DNA from: DATKMS01 sp041497995
Lineage (GTDB): Bacteria > Desulfobacterota > Binatia > HRBIN30
DNA: 6,705 nucleotides
NCBI GenBank assembly: GCA_041497995.1
Contig: JBGQHM010000374.1
Coordinates: 1 to 6,705, forward strand
Direction: 5' to 3'
Below the pieces are notes generated by a model. That model was given only the letters and a program-made list of their open reading frames with translations, was not told where the DNA came from and ran no database searches. This document shows positions 1 to 6,142 of this stretch, piece by piece (the stretch's first letter is position 1; every line of letters starts with the position of its first letter). Position numbers and translations under genes: made by a program.

Positions 1-1
1 C

Positions 2-442
2 GAAGTCGTGAATACTGCCAATCCCGCGGCGGAGTTAGCGGTCCAAGCGGTGGCGCTGCCCCAAACGATCACCGGCCCGACCTTGGACCAAATGACGTCG
101 ACCGAGCAACTCGCTGACACGATCGCTGGCATCAATACCACGGTATCGTCGAGCACAAGCTTCGGGCCCGCGACCATCCTCGTCGGGGATGACCAGAGCC
201 AGACGTTCTTCGTGCCGGCGGGAACCGAGAACATCAACACCAACACCCATACTGAGACGTTCGTGAACAAGAACTTCCAGCAAACCATCGACTCGACTTG
301 GGAGGTATTCGGGCTGCTGCCGGGGGTGAACAACGCGCCCGCGTTGTCGCTGATCGGGCTGATCGGGACCGGGGCAGGGCTGCTGGGGCTCGCGTTGTGG
401 CGTCTCAGACGCCCGCGCGCTGCCGGGTCGTCTCGGAACTGA
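2..442 (+). CDS. C-terminal part of a surface/secreted protein with a PALS-type C-terminal sorting tail (5' truncated by window edge)
   Basis: Function not recognised. The reading frame is open to the left edge (GAA GTC precede the GTG at 8), so this is most likely the end of a longer gene and the GTG is not necessarily its start. Counting from that GTG, 144 residues are visible. Residues 1-105 are rich in Thr, Ser, Asn and Gln with no charged clusters, as in exported beta-rich proteins (for example NINTNTHTETF near 76-85). The tail is tripartite: PALS at 111-114, a hydrophobic helix at about 115-131, then a basic cluster WRLRRPR at 131-137. This resembles the IPTL/PEP-CTERM class of sorting signals, which anchor proteins in the membrane before processing by a dedicated sorting enzyme. 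That assignment is by pattern only. The gene ends convergently with the MFS transporter gene, with a palindromic repeat between them. Confidence 0.6.
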   Translation, partial: EVVNTANPAAELAVQAVALPQTITGPTLDQMTSTEQLADTIAGINTTVSSSTSFGPATILVGDDQSQTFFVPAGTENINTNTHTETFVNKNFQQTIDSTWEVFGLLPGVNNAPALSLIGLIGTGAGLLGLALWRLRRPRAAGSSRN

Positions 443-479
443 CGTAGACCGACGCCGCTCACTGGGTGGCACGCTCAGC

Positions 480-560
480 GCTCTGGTGGCGCGGGCCTCC
501 GTGCCCGCGCGTGTTGTTCCGATTCCTGAAGGCCACGCGGGCACGGAGGCCCGCGCTACC
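480..560. repeat. Two-armed palindromic repeat (REP/BIME-like), copy 1
   Basis: The left arm at 485-509 and right arm at 536-560 are inverted copies matching at 24 of 25 positions, separated by a 26-base spacer. Each arm is also a hairpin by itself: GCGCGGGC and GCCCGCGC flank a 6-base loop (489-510), and CGCGGGC and GCCCGCG flank the loop ACGGAG in the right arm. The 33 bases at 480-512 are identical to 3783-3815. It lies between the convergent ends of two genes, a common position for REP-type elements, and could act as a bidirectional transcription stop or mRNA-end stabiliser. No T-tract follows the stems, so a classical intrinsic terminator is not supported. The right arm overlaps the last codons of the MFS gene. 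Confidence 0.9.
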
Positions 561-1956
561 CGAGCACTGCAATCTCTGAGCTGTTGCGCGCCGCCCGCCC
601 TGGAAGCCCGCGCGCCGCGGCGATGGCAACACCGGCGGCTAACATGGTGGCGGCGTTGACGAGCGCGATGCCGCTGCGCGGTGAGCGCCCCGCTGTTGTG
701 GTCAGTGCGACGGCCGCGCCGCCAAGGCCAGTCCCGAGTGCCGTGCCTAAGACAGCAACGAGTTGCATTGCTGCCGAGGCAGCACCTTCATCCCCAGCCG
801 GCGCGACGTCGAGAATGACCAGCGTGAGGGTGGTGTAGGCCAGCCCGATCCCGAGCCCTGCGATTCCCCAAGTCGGGATCGCAATCAGAGCCGGGACTCC
901 CGGTAGATCCAAGGTGGCGATGCCGCCGATGCCGCAGAGGGTGAGGAACAACCCGACGCTGACGACTGCACGGCGGCTGCGGTGCTGCACCAGCCGCTCT
1001 TGGATCCATGCACCGGAGGTCCAGCTCAACGTCGCCGCCGTCAGCGCGATACCCGCCATCGTCGTGGATTGGCCGTGCAGCGCAGTGAGCGTTAGCGGCA
1101 GGAACGCTTCCGCCCCAAAGAATGCGAAGTTGAGCAACCCCAGGGTCGCGATGGCCGCAGGAAGTCCCGGCCGCGCGCGCAACGTGCCCCGTGGGACCAA
1201 ATGCCGGAGCGCCGGGACGGCTAGCGTCGCACCCAGACCGATGAGCGCAGCGGCGAGCGGGATCGACTTGAGCGTGACACCGAACAGAGCGGCTCCGGTT
1301 CCCAGCGCCAAGCGCAGCGCAGCCAGCGTTGGCGCCTTCTTGTCCGCAAGCGGTGCGGTGCGTGCGAGGCGATGCAGCGCGGGAACGGTCAGGCTCGCCG
1401 CCGCCGCCGTATACGGCGCGAGGCCGAGAAACACCCAGCGCCAACCGACGTGGTCGGCGACCGACCCCGCGACTGCGGGACCGATGAGCCCGGGCACCAC
1501 CCACGCGCTGGCGAGCATCGCCAGCATGCGCGGGCGCGCCTCGGGACCATACGCGCGTGCCACCGCCACGTAGGCGACGGAAGAAATGGAGCCCGCACCG
1601 AACCCCTGTGCGACGCGGCTGACAACGACGATCGGCATCGAGGCAGCGCAGCCGGCACCGAGAAGCCCGACGGCGAACAATGCACTGCCGGCGACGTAGG
1701 GGCGTGCTACACCCACGCGGTCCGCGGCCGACCCGCCCACACTGATACCGACGAGGTTGGCCAGCATGAAGCCACTGAAGACCCACCCGTAGAGATCCAG
1801 GCCGCCGATGTCTGCGACGGCAGCAGGAAGGATGGTCGCCACGGCGAGCGCTTCGAAGGCGCCCATCGAGACAGTGAGAACGAGCCCAATCGTCAGGCTG
1901 CGTCGGCCACGGTCCCACACACCGCCGGCCGCGGGCGCATCCGCATGGTCACGCAT
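556..1956 (-). CDS. MFS transporter, drug:H+ antiporter type
   Basis: Inner-membrane secondary transporter, probably a proton-driven exporter of small molecules; the substrate cannot be told from sequence. The 466-residue product has about 12-14 hydrophobic segments. The first, at about 20-45, carries the FEALAVATILPAAVADIGG block seen in many multidrug-type MFS proteins. A motif A-like loop follows helix 2 (GGSAADRVGVARP, 74-86) but lacks the usual basic GRR/GRK ending. A motif C-like segment, VVPGLIGPAVAGSVAD (153-168), is the hallmark of the antiporter branch. The ATG at 1956 is chosen because the membrane domain begins about 20 residues later. The frame is open upstream to a TTG at 2061 and an ATG at 1995, and none of the three has a clear Shine-Dalgarno sequence, so the true start could be up to 35 codons earlier. 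The TAG stop (556-558) lies inside a palindromic repeat arm. It is transcribed divergently from the adenylate cyclase, and no regulator gene is adjacent. Confidence 0.85.
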   Translation of the reverse strand: MRDHADAPAAGGVWDRGRRSLTIGLVLTVSMGAFEALAVATILPAAVADIGGLDLYGWVFSGFMLANLVGISVGGSAADRVGVARPYVAGSALFAVGLLGAGCAASMPIVVVSRVAQGFGAGSISSVAYVAVARAYGPEARPRMLAMLASAWVVPGLIGPAVAGSVADHVGWRWVFLGLAPYTAAAASLTVPALHRLARTAPLADKKAPTLAALRLALGTGAALFGVTLKSIPLAAALIGLGATLAVPALRHLVPRGTLRARPGLPAAIATLGLLNFAFFGAEAFLPLTLTALHGQSTTMAGIALTAATLSWTSGAWIQERLVQHRSRRAVVSVGLFLTLCGIGGIATLDLPGVPALIAIPTWGIAGLGIGLAYTTLTLVILDVAPAGDEGAASAAMQLVAVLGTALGTGLGGAAVALTTTAGRSPRSGIALVNAATMLAAGVAIAAARGLPGRAARNSSEIAVLG

Positions 1957-2024
1957 CGCGTGCTGATACCACGGTTCGCCTGCAAAGACCTGCATCGCCG
2001 CACTGAAGGCATTTTCACTCGGGT

Positions 2025-2049
2025 GGTTGCATTTCCCTCTCAGGTTGCA
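2025..2049. promoter_or_regulatory. Direct repeat GGTTGCA, 18-base period, in the MFS/cyclase divergent region
   Basis: GGTTGCA occurs at 2025-2031 and again at 2043-2049 in the short region between the divergently transcribed transporter and cyclase genes. Paired direct repeats in such a place can be a regulator's binding site. The motif is only 7 bases and no dyad was seen, so this is a weak candidate. If the transporter starts at the upstream TTG (2061), the repeat would be coding. Confidence 0.2.
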
Positions 2050-2052
2050 GAA

Positions 2053-2081
2053 AGAACACAAGAGAACACCGTGGATAGCGT
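2053..2081 (+). promoter_or_regulatory. Possible promoter ahead of the cyclase
   Basis: AGAACA (2053-2058) lies 17 bases before TAGCGT (2076-2081); the hexamers match the sigma-70 -35 and -10 consensus at three positions each. The -10-like hexamer directly follows AGAGAACACCGTG (2061-2073), a motif that recurs with one mismatch ahead of the beta-propeller gene (6123-6135), again followed closely by a TAGYGT hexamer. The repetition is the main support; each match alone is weak. Confidence 0.25.
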
Positions 2082-2093
2082 AGAGCTCCGATC

Positions 2094-2156
2094 ATGAGTG
2101 AAGCCGACAGGCATACCGGTGGAGCGGCGAGCGCGCTGGCGCACGTGACCGCATGA
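2094..2156 (+). CDS. Possible 20-codon leader ORF overlapping the cyclase start (ATGA)
   Basis: An ATG at 2094 opens a 20-codon frame, MSEADRHTGGAASALAHVTA, whose TGA (2154-2156) overlaps the cyclase ATG (2153-2155) as ATGA. This arrangement is typical of translational coupling. The sequence upstream offers only a poor ribosome site (AGAG at 2082-2085). The peptide has no recognisable features. It may be a coupling leader for the cyclase, which itself has no good Shine-Dalgarno sequence at the right distance, or simply chance in GC-rich DNA. Confidence 0.25.
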   Translation: MSEADRHTGGAASALAHVTA

Positions 2157-3724
2157 CCCAACGCCAGGCCATCCCGACGTGGTTCATCCTAGGGGCGGCG
2201 ATCGCTCTCTTCGCCAACGGATTGGCGGTCTTCACGTCGACCCTGACAGCCACCATGATGGGCGGCGTGAGCGAGTTCGCGCGCAGCGTGCGCGCGCACG
2301 ACCGGGTCCTGGCGTTCTACTTCAATTTGGTCGCGTTCCCGGTGCCGACGGCGATTGTTATCGCCTACCTGTGGCCGATCATCATCTACTTCCGATGCAC
2401 GACGGCCGAAGCGCCTTCTCTGCAGGTGCAGCGCCGCGTCATCAGTGCGCCATTGTTCCTTGCGGCCATGGGGCTCATTGCCTGGCTCTTGGGCTGCCTC
2501 TTCTTCCCGCTGGCCACGGTCTATCAGTTCGGTCACTGGTCGCCGGAGCTGATGTCGCAGCAGGTGCTGTCGCCGCTGGTCAGCGGCTTTCTCGCCGCAA
2601 CGATATCCTACTTGCTCGTCGACTGGCTCTTTCGGCGCCGTGTCATCCCGCACGTCTTTCCGTCGGGTCACATCGCCGAGGTGCCGGGTGCCATCGCGCT
2701 CGGCGTGCGCGCGCGTCTGCTGGTGTTCCTCCTGGCGGTGGCGTTCACCCCGCTGTTCACTGTCCTCGGCCTCGTCCGCGCCGCGGCCGTGCGTGTACAA
2801 GCCGGCTACTCAGTGGATACGGTCGTCCCGGTTCTGACGCGCGCCAGCGAGATTACTTTCTTGGTCTACGTCGGCCTGGGTATCGCGTTGACGTTGGTGC
2901 TGGCGCGGACGCTGACGAAGCCAGTCGGCGATGTGGTGACGGCGCTGCGTCGCGTGCAGGCTGGCGACTTGGGCGCGCGCGTCCAAGTGACATCCAGCGA
3001 CGAAGTCGGCGTCCTCGAAGACGGTGTCAACACCATGGTGGCGGCGCTCCGTGAGAAGGAGCACATCCTGCAGACCTTCGGCCGCATCGTCGAGCCGTCG
3101 GTACGCGACCGACTGCTGTCGGGTGAGTTGCGGCTCGGTGGCGAGCTGCGTACCGCCTCCGTCCTATTCTGCGATCTGCGTGGCTTCACGGCGCTGGCCG
3201 AGCACGCGGCGCCGACCGACGTGGTGGCGACGTTGAACGACTTCTTCACCGTGATGACCGGCTGGGTGCGCGAGTGCGGCGGATTCGTCGACAAGTTCAT
3301 CGGCGACGCCGTGCTCGTCGTCTTCGGATTGTTCGAAAGCGATACGCACGCCGCGCAGACGGAAGGCGCAGCGGCAGCAATGCGCTGCGGTGTCGGTATG
3401 CGAGCGCAGCTCGTGGAGCTCAACACTCGGCGCGTGGCAGCCGGCCAACCACCGCTGGTCGTGGCGGTCAGCATCCATACCGGCGAGGTGCTGGCCGGGC
3501 GCATCGGCGCCAAGGACCGTCACGAGTACACCGTGATCGGCGACACGGTGAACGTTGCCGCCCGTCTGCAGCAGTTCGCCAAGGAGCTCGGTCAGAACCT
3601 GCTCGTCTCCGAGACCACGTACGAGCTGGCGCGCGCCCGCGGTATGGCGGCGCCAGTGACGATGCAAGACTCCGTCAGTCTGCGCGGCCGCAGCGAGCCG
3701 GTGCGCGTCTTCGGCTTCGCCTGA
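2153..3724 (+). CDS. Membrane-bound class III adenylate cyclase (6 TM + HAMP + cyclase domain)
   Basis: Converts ATP to cyclic AMP at the inner face of the membrane. The 523-residue product has about six membrane helices (roughly 8-35, 54-80, 98-124, 140-160, 187-212, 233-252), a HAMP linker (about 253-305, starting at TLTKPVGD) and a class III catalytic domain (about 333-500). Catalytic residues are present: metal-binding Asp341 in FCDLRGFT and Asp385 in KFIGDAVLVVFG, adenine-selecting Lys381, and transition-state Asn467 and Arg471 in VNVAARL. The second purine-selecting position, Asp in mammalian enzymes, is Thr460 (EYTVIGDTVN), as in class IIIb cyclases, so ATP rather than GTP is the likely substrate. 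The layout matches mycobacterial cyclases such as Rv1318c-Rv1320c and Rv3645. There is no separate periplasmic sensor domain, so the input probably comes through the helices. The catalytic domain is complete and should form a homodimer. The ATG at 2153 is the first good start; it overlaps the stop of a possible leader ORF. Confidence 0.93.
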   Translation: MTQRQAIPTWFILGAAIALFANGLAVFTSTLTATMMGGVSEFARSVRAHDRVLAFYFNLVAFPVPTAIVIAYLWPIIIYFRCTTAEAPSLQVQRRVISAPLFLAAMGLIAWLLGCLFFPLATVYQFGHWSPELMSQQVLSPLVSGFLAATISYLLVDWLFRRRVIPHVFPSGHIAEVPGAIALGVRARLLVFLLAVAFTPLFTVLGLVRAAAVRVQAGYSVDTVVPVLTRASEITFLVYVGLGIALTLVLARTLTKPVGDVVTALRRVQAGDLGARVQVTSSDEVGVLEDGVNTMVAALREKEHILQTFGRIVEPSVRDRLLSGELRLGGELRTASVLFCDLRGFTALAEHAAPTDVVATLNDFFTVMTGWVRECGGFVDKFIGDAVLVVFGLFESDTHAAQTEGAAAAMRCGVGMRAQLVELNTRRVAAGQPPLVVAVSIHTGEVLAGRIGAKDRHEYTVIGDTVNVAARLQQFAKELGQNLLVSETTYELARARGMAAPVTMQDSVSLRGRSEPVRVFGFA

Positions 3725-3782
3725 CACCGTTCCGCGGATAAAAACCGATGAACGCTGAATCCGAATCCAAAATGTGGCGCAG
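3725..3782. other. Intergenic spacer between cyclase and palindromic repeat
   Basis: This short stretch is noticeably less GC-rich than its surroundings. It holds a run of five A (3740-3744) and a tandem GAATCC pair (3757-3762 and 3763-3768). No hairpin with a T-tract and no convincing promoter was seen. Confidence 0.4.
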
Positions 3783-3864
3783 GCTCTGGTGGCGCGGGCC
3801 TCCGTGCCCGCGCGTCTTTCGGGGAACAGGAGTTGTCCTCGCGGGCACGGAGGTCCGCGTCACC
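3783..3864. repeat. Two-armed palindromic repeat (REP/BIME-like), copy 2
   Basis: The left arm at 3788-3812 and right arm at 3840-3864 are inverted copies agreeing at 23 of 25 positions, with a 27-base spacer. The left arm, extended to 33 bases (3783-3815), is identical to 480-512. The spacer is unrelated to that of copy 1, and the right arm differs at a few positions, so the arms are conserved while the centre is not. It lies between the co-directional cyclase and dapF-like genes and ends 43 bases before the dapF-like ATG. A strong hairpin here would tend to separate the transcripts of the two genes. Short ORFs crossing it encode peptides of the RASVPAR type, an artefact of the repeat. Confidence 0.9.
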
Positions 3865-3907
3865 AAAGCAAGCCGGCGGTGTCATCAGGTCCGCGTGGGT
3901 TGACGCG

Positions 3908-4738
3908 ATGCAGTTCGACTTCGTCAAGTCGCACGGCCTGGGCAACGACTACCTCGTCGTCGACGCGCGCACGCTCGGCGTCGAGCTGACGCCGGCGCGC
4001 ATCCGGCAGATTTGCGACCGGCACACGGGTGTCGGCTCGGATGGCATCCTCGCCGTGGTCGACACCACAGCTGCGGACTTCGGCGTGCGCATCTTCAACC
4101 CCGACGGGTCGGAAGCCGAGAAGAGCGGCAATGGCCTGCGCATCTTCGCCAAGTTCCTCTACGACCACGGCTACACGCAGCGCACCGAGTTCACGGTGCA
4201 CACGCGCGGCGGCATCGTGCGCGCTCGGTTGCTCCTCACGAGCGGGCGCGTCACCGGCGTGCGCGTGGACATGGGCAGTGCCGTCATCGATCGTTCGTTG
4301 ACGACGCTGACTGTCGCAGGCGAAACGCTGGGCGTTGTATCGCTCTCGATCGGCAACCCGCACTGTGTGGTCATTGCCGACACGCTGTCGCTGACGAACC
4401 TGCTGCGCCTCGGGCCGCTCATTGAATGTCACCCCGCTTTCCCCAACCGCACCAACGTTCAATTTGTGCAGGTGGTGTCACGCAGAGCCGTCCGTGCGCT
4501 GGTGTGGGAACGCGGTGCCGGGCACACGCTGGCCTCCGGTTCGTCGTCGTGTGCCGTGGCGGCCGCGTGCTACGACAAGGGCCTCGTCGACAGCCATGTC
4601 ATCGTACACCTTGAAGGCGGCGACCTATCGATTGAGGTGGATCAGGACCTCAAGCTGGTCATGACCGGGCTGGTCGAGGAGATCTGCGTGGGAACGTTCA
4701 GTAGCGAGCTCAGGGACCGGCTGCGGCGACTGGCGTGA
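3908..4738 (+). CDS. dapF: Diaminopimelate epimerase family protein with both catalytic Cys positions replaced by Ser
   Basis: DapF interconverts LL- and meso-diaminopimelate for lysine and peptidoglycan synthesis in the cytoplasm, without cofactor, using two cysteines as acid and base. The 276-residue product is of normal family length and has the family blocks: HGLGNDYLVVD (9-19), RHTGVGSDGIL (38-48), FNPDGSEAEKSGNGLR (63-78), GNPHCVV (149-155), FPNRTNVQF (178-186) and WERGAGHTLASGSSS (200-214). His152 and Glu201, which match the other conserved active-site residues, are kept. However, position 73, Cys in E. coli, is Ser (AGC at 4124-4126), and the second catalytic cysteine (Cys217 in E. 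coli) is Ser210 (TCC at 4535-4537). Cys215 lies nearby but in the following helix segment. I recall DapF-annotated relatives with the same SGNG/ASGSSS signature in other phyla, but cannot verify this here. It may be an epimerase using serines, or an isomerase with another substrate. The ATG at 3908 is chosen because homology starts there; the frame extends upstream into the repeat. No good Shine-Dalgarno sequence is visible. Confidence 0.85.
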   Translation: MQFDFVKSHGLGNDYLVVDARTLGVELTPARIRQICDRHTGVGSDGILAVVDTTAADFGVRIFNPDGSEAEKSGNGLRIFAKFLYDHGYTQRTEFTVHTRGGIVRARLLLTSGRVTGVRVDMGSAVIDRSLTTLTVAGETLGVVSLSIGNPHCVVIADTLSLTNLLRLGPLIECHPAFPNRTNVQFVQVVSRRAVRALVWERGAGHTLASGSSSCAVAAACYDKGLVDSHVIVHLEGGDLSIEVDQDLKLVMTGLVEEICVGTFSSELRDRLRRLA

Positions 4739-4769
4739 CCGCGGCCGAGCGCTTTGTTGGTGGTAGGCC

Positions 4770-6044
4770 TCAAGAGAAGAATGCCGCCAGCTCGTCCGCC
4801 GCCTGCGCTGCGTCGTGGCGGCCGAGCTCGATGAGATGATCGGCGTAGCAGCGGTCGAAGAACAGGTACGACAGCAGATCGGCTTCGCCGAGCGCGCCGT
4901 GGCCGGCGAAGCGCACGACGTTGCGGCTCAACCACTCACGCACACCGTGGCTGCGTGACTGGTGGCGCAGGCAGTCTGCGGCGATCACACCGAGGTCCTT
5001 CGACGGGCGTAGCATGCAGTCGCGGATGATGCGATACGGCTTCTTGCGTAGCGCGATGATTGGTTCGTTGATGCGCTCGAGGAAATCGGGGCCGTAGGCT
5101 TGCACGCCGGCCTCTAGGATGGCGTTGAACAGTCGCAAGCGGTCGACGTCGTACTCCACCCGATCGAGTAGCAGCGCGTTCAACGCCTTGCCGAAGAGAT
5201 ACGTCGGTTGCATCACGTTGGCTTCGCGGCGGCGGGCGATGCGGTCCTCCTCCTCGGCCGGGCGCGGATAGCGTAAACCGATGACCAGCACGCGCTCCGC
5301 ACCGAGGCGCAATGCCGGCGACAGCGGCGTGTTCAGCCGCAACCCGCCGTCGCAGTAGTACGTGCGCTCAATGCGGATCGCCGGGAAGATCAGCGGGATC
5401 GCCGCCGATGCCAACGCATGCGCCGGACCAATCTCCGCGGCGCGCGGGATGACGAACCGATCGCCGACCCAGCCCGGAGCTTCTTCGCCCCGCTTGTCGA
5501 CAAAGACCACCGACCGGCCGGTGGCAATCTCCGTCGCCGCGATCGCCAACGCGTGCAGCGAACCGTCGGCCAGATTGCGGCGCAGGTTTGCCCACGGGAT
5601 GTTCTGCAGGACGATTGATTCCAACCACCCGGTGTCGAACAGCCCGGGCAAGCGCTCGGGAACCGGGCCCATGGATGGCAGGGCGGCGCGCAAACCGCCG
5701 AAGCCCAGGAGCTGCCACGGAACGCGAAACAGATCGACCGCACCAACCGCGAAGACGTGGTCGAGCGACAGCGAACGCCAAATGTCCAGCAAGCGTTGCC
5801 CCGCACCCGGCTCCTGCTGCGCCGCGGCCACGTAGCACGCGTGGACCGCGCCGACGCTGGTGCCGGTGACGATCTCGAAGCGGACCGGCCGGCCGAGCCG
5901 AGCGGGAAGGTCCTCGAACAAGTACGACAGCACCCCCGCCTCGTAGGCGCCGCGCGCCCCACCGCCGGAGAGCACCAGGGCAATGGGGCCGGCCGCGTTG
6001 GTGTGGTGCTCACCGTGAGGGGTTTGCGGCGCCTCTGGTTGCAT
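4770..6044 (-). CDS. Patatin-like phospholipase family protein
   Basis: Serine acyl hydrolase that probably cleaves membrane lipids or other acyl esters; the substrate is unknown. With the ATG at 6044 the product has 424 residues. The patatin core occupies about 20-260: oxyanion-hole loop LSGGGARGAYEAGVL (25-39), nucleophile Ser63 in GTSVG (61-65), the ALASAAIPLIFPAI block (210-223) and catalytic Asp232 in CDGG (231-234), so the Ser-Asp dyad is complete. About 160 further residues follow, including an Arg-rich segment (RIARRREANV, 268-277) and a helical tail; this makes it longer than small bacterial patatins of the RssA type. No signal peptide or membrane helix is evident, which suggests a cytoplasmic or peripheral location. 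A TTG at 6083 would add 13 Arg-rich residues. It is convergent with the dapF-like gene (31-base gap, no terminator seen) and divergent from the beta-propeller gene. Confidence 0.9.
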   Translation of the reverse strand: MQPEAPQTPHGEHHTNAAGPIALVLSGGGARGAYEAGVLSYLFEDLPARLGRPVRFEIVTGTSVGAVHACYVAAAQQEPGAGQRLLDIWRSLSLDHVFAVGAVDLFRVPWQLLGFGGLRAALPSMGPVPERLPGLFDTGWLESIVLQNIPWANLRRNLADGSLHALAIAATEIATGRSVVFVDKRGEEAPGWVGDRFVIPRAAEIGPAHALASAAIPLIFPAIRIERTYYCDGGLRLNTPLSPALRLGAERVLVIGLRYPRPAEEEDRIARRREANVMQPTYLFGKALNALLLDRVEYDVDRLRLFNAILEAGVQAYGPDFLERINEPIIALRKKPYRIIRDCMLRPSKDLGVIAADCLRHQSRSHGVREWLSRNVVRFAGHGALGEADLLSYLFFDRCYADHLIELGRHDAAQAADELAAFFS

Positions 6045-6064
6045 CGTCCGTGCACGATACCGGG

Positions 6065-6098
6065 ACCCGCGCGGGTGCCGCAACTGCAGCAGGCAGTT
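6065..6098. promoter_or_regulatory. Two adjacent dyads in the patatin/beta-propeller divergent region
   Basis: ACCCGCGCGGGT (6065-6076) is a perfect 12-base palindrome, and AACTGCAGCAGGCAGTT (6082-6098) has 6-base inverted arms around a 5-base centre. They lie 5 bases apart in the 107-base gap between the two divergent start codons, where a shared operator would be expected. No regulator can be assigned. The first could be chance in GC-rich DNA; the second is less GC-biased and slightly more convincing. Confidence 0.3.
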
Positions 6099-6112
6099 CG
6101 CGCACTATGTGA

Positions 6113-6142
6113 TTCTCAAACGAGAGAGCACCGTGTTAGTGT
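6113..6142 (+). promoter_or_regulatory. Possible promoter of the beta-propeller gene
   Basis: TTCTCA (6113-6118) matches the -35 consensus at four positions and lies 18 bases before TAGTGT (6137-6142), preceded by TG as in an extended -10. The -10-like hexamer follows AGAGAGCACCGTG (6123-6135), nearly identical to the motif ahead of the cyclase at 2061-2073. GGGG at 6144-6147 is a plausible ribosome site for the ATG at 6152. Confidence 0.3.

Noticed and set aside
35..544. 169-codon minus-strand ORF opposite the first gene
   Set aside because: Arg/Pro-rich shadow of the plus-strand frame; it begins inside the palindromic repeat and has no domain-like content.
788..1918. 376-codon minus-strand ORF within the transporter gene
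   Set aside because: Runs in another frame of the same strand as the transporter; Arg/Gly/His-rich composition typical of an off-frame translation in GC-rich DNA.
2010..2036. Minus-strand ATG after a good Shine-Dalgarno-like GAGAGGG, giving a 5-codon ORF ahead of the transporter
   Set aside because: Too short to judge and out of frame with the transporter; could be a chance match.
1957..2061. Cys-containing N-terminal extension of the transporter (C-x2-C-x5-C) from a TTG start
   Set aside because: It would be a striking metal-site-like leader, but TTG is a rare start, no ribosome site precedes it, and MFS proteins normally begin close to the first helix; kept only as an alternative start.
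1372..2097. 241-codon plus-strand ORF opposite the transporter 5' half
   Set aside because: Antisense shadow with low-complexity Arg/His/Asp content; no recognisable motif.
3833..3907. N-terminal extension of the DapF-family protein
   Set aside because: The extra 25 codons start at a TTG within the palindromic repeat and have no counterpart in DapF proteins, which begin at the MQFDF-type segment.
3592..3945. 117-codon minus-strand ORF and smaller ORFs across the second palindromic repeat
   Set aside because: They are created by the repeat (RASVPAR-type peptides) plus the cyclase antisense strand; not genes.
4739..4769. Possible bidirectional terminator between the dapF-like and patatin genes
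   Set aside because: Only very short self-complementary pieces (GGCC, AGGCCT) and no T-tract on either strand.
5368..5838. 156-codon and other long ORFs within the patatin gene on both strands
   Set aside because: Off-frame or antisense shadows of a gene whose own frame has complete catalytic motifs.
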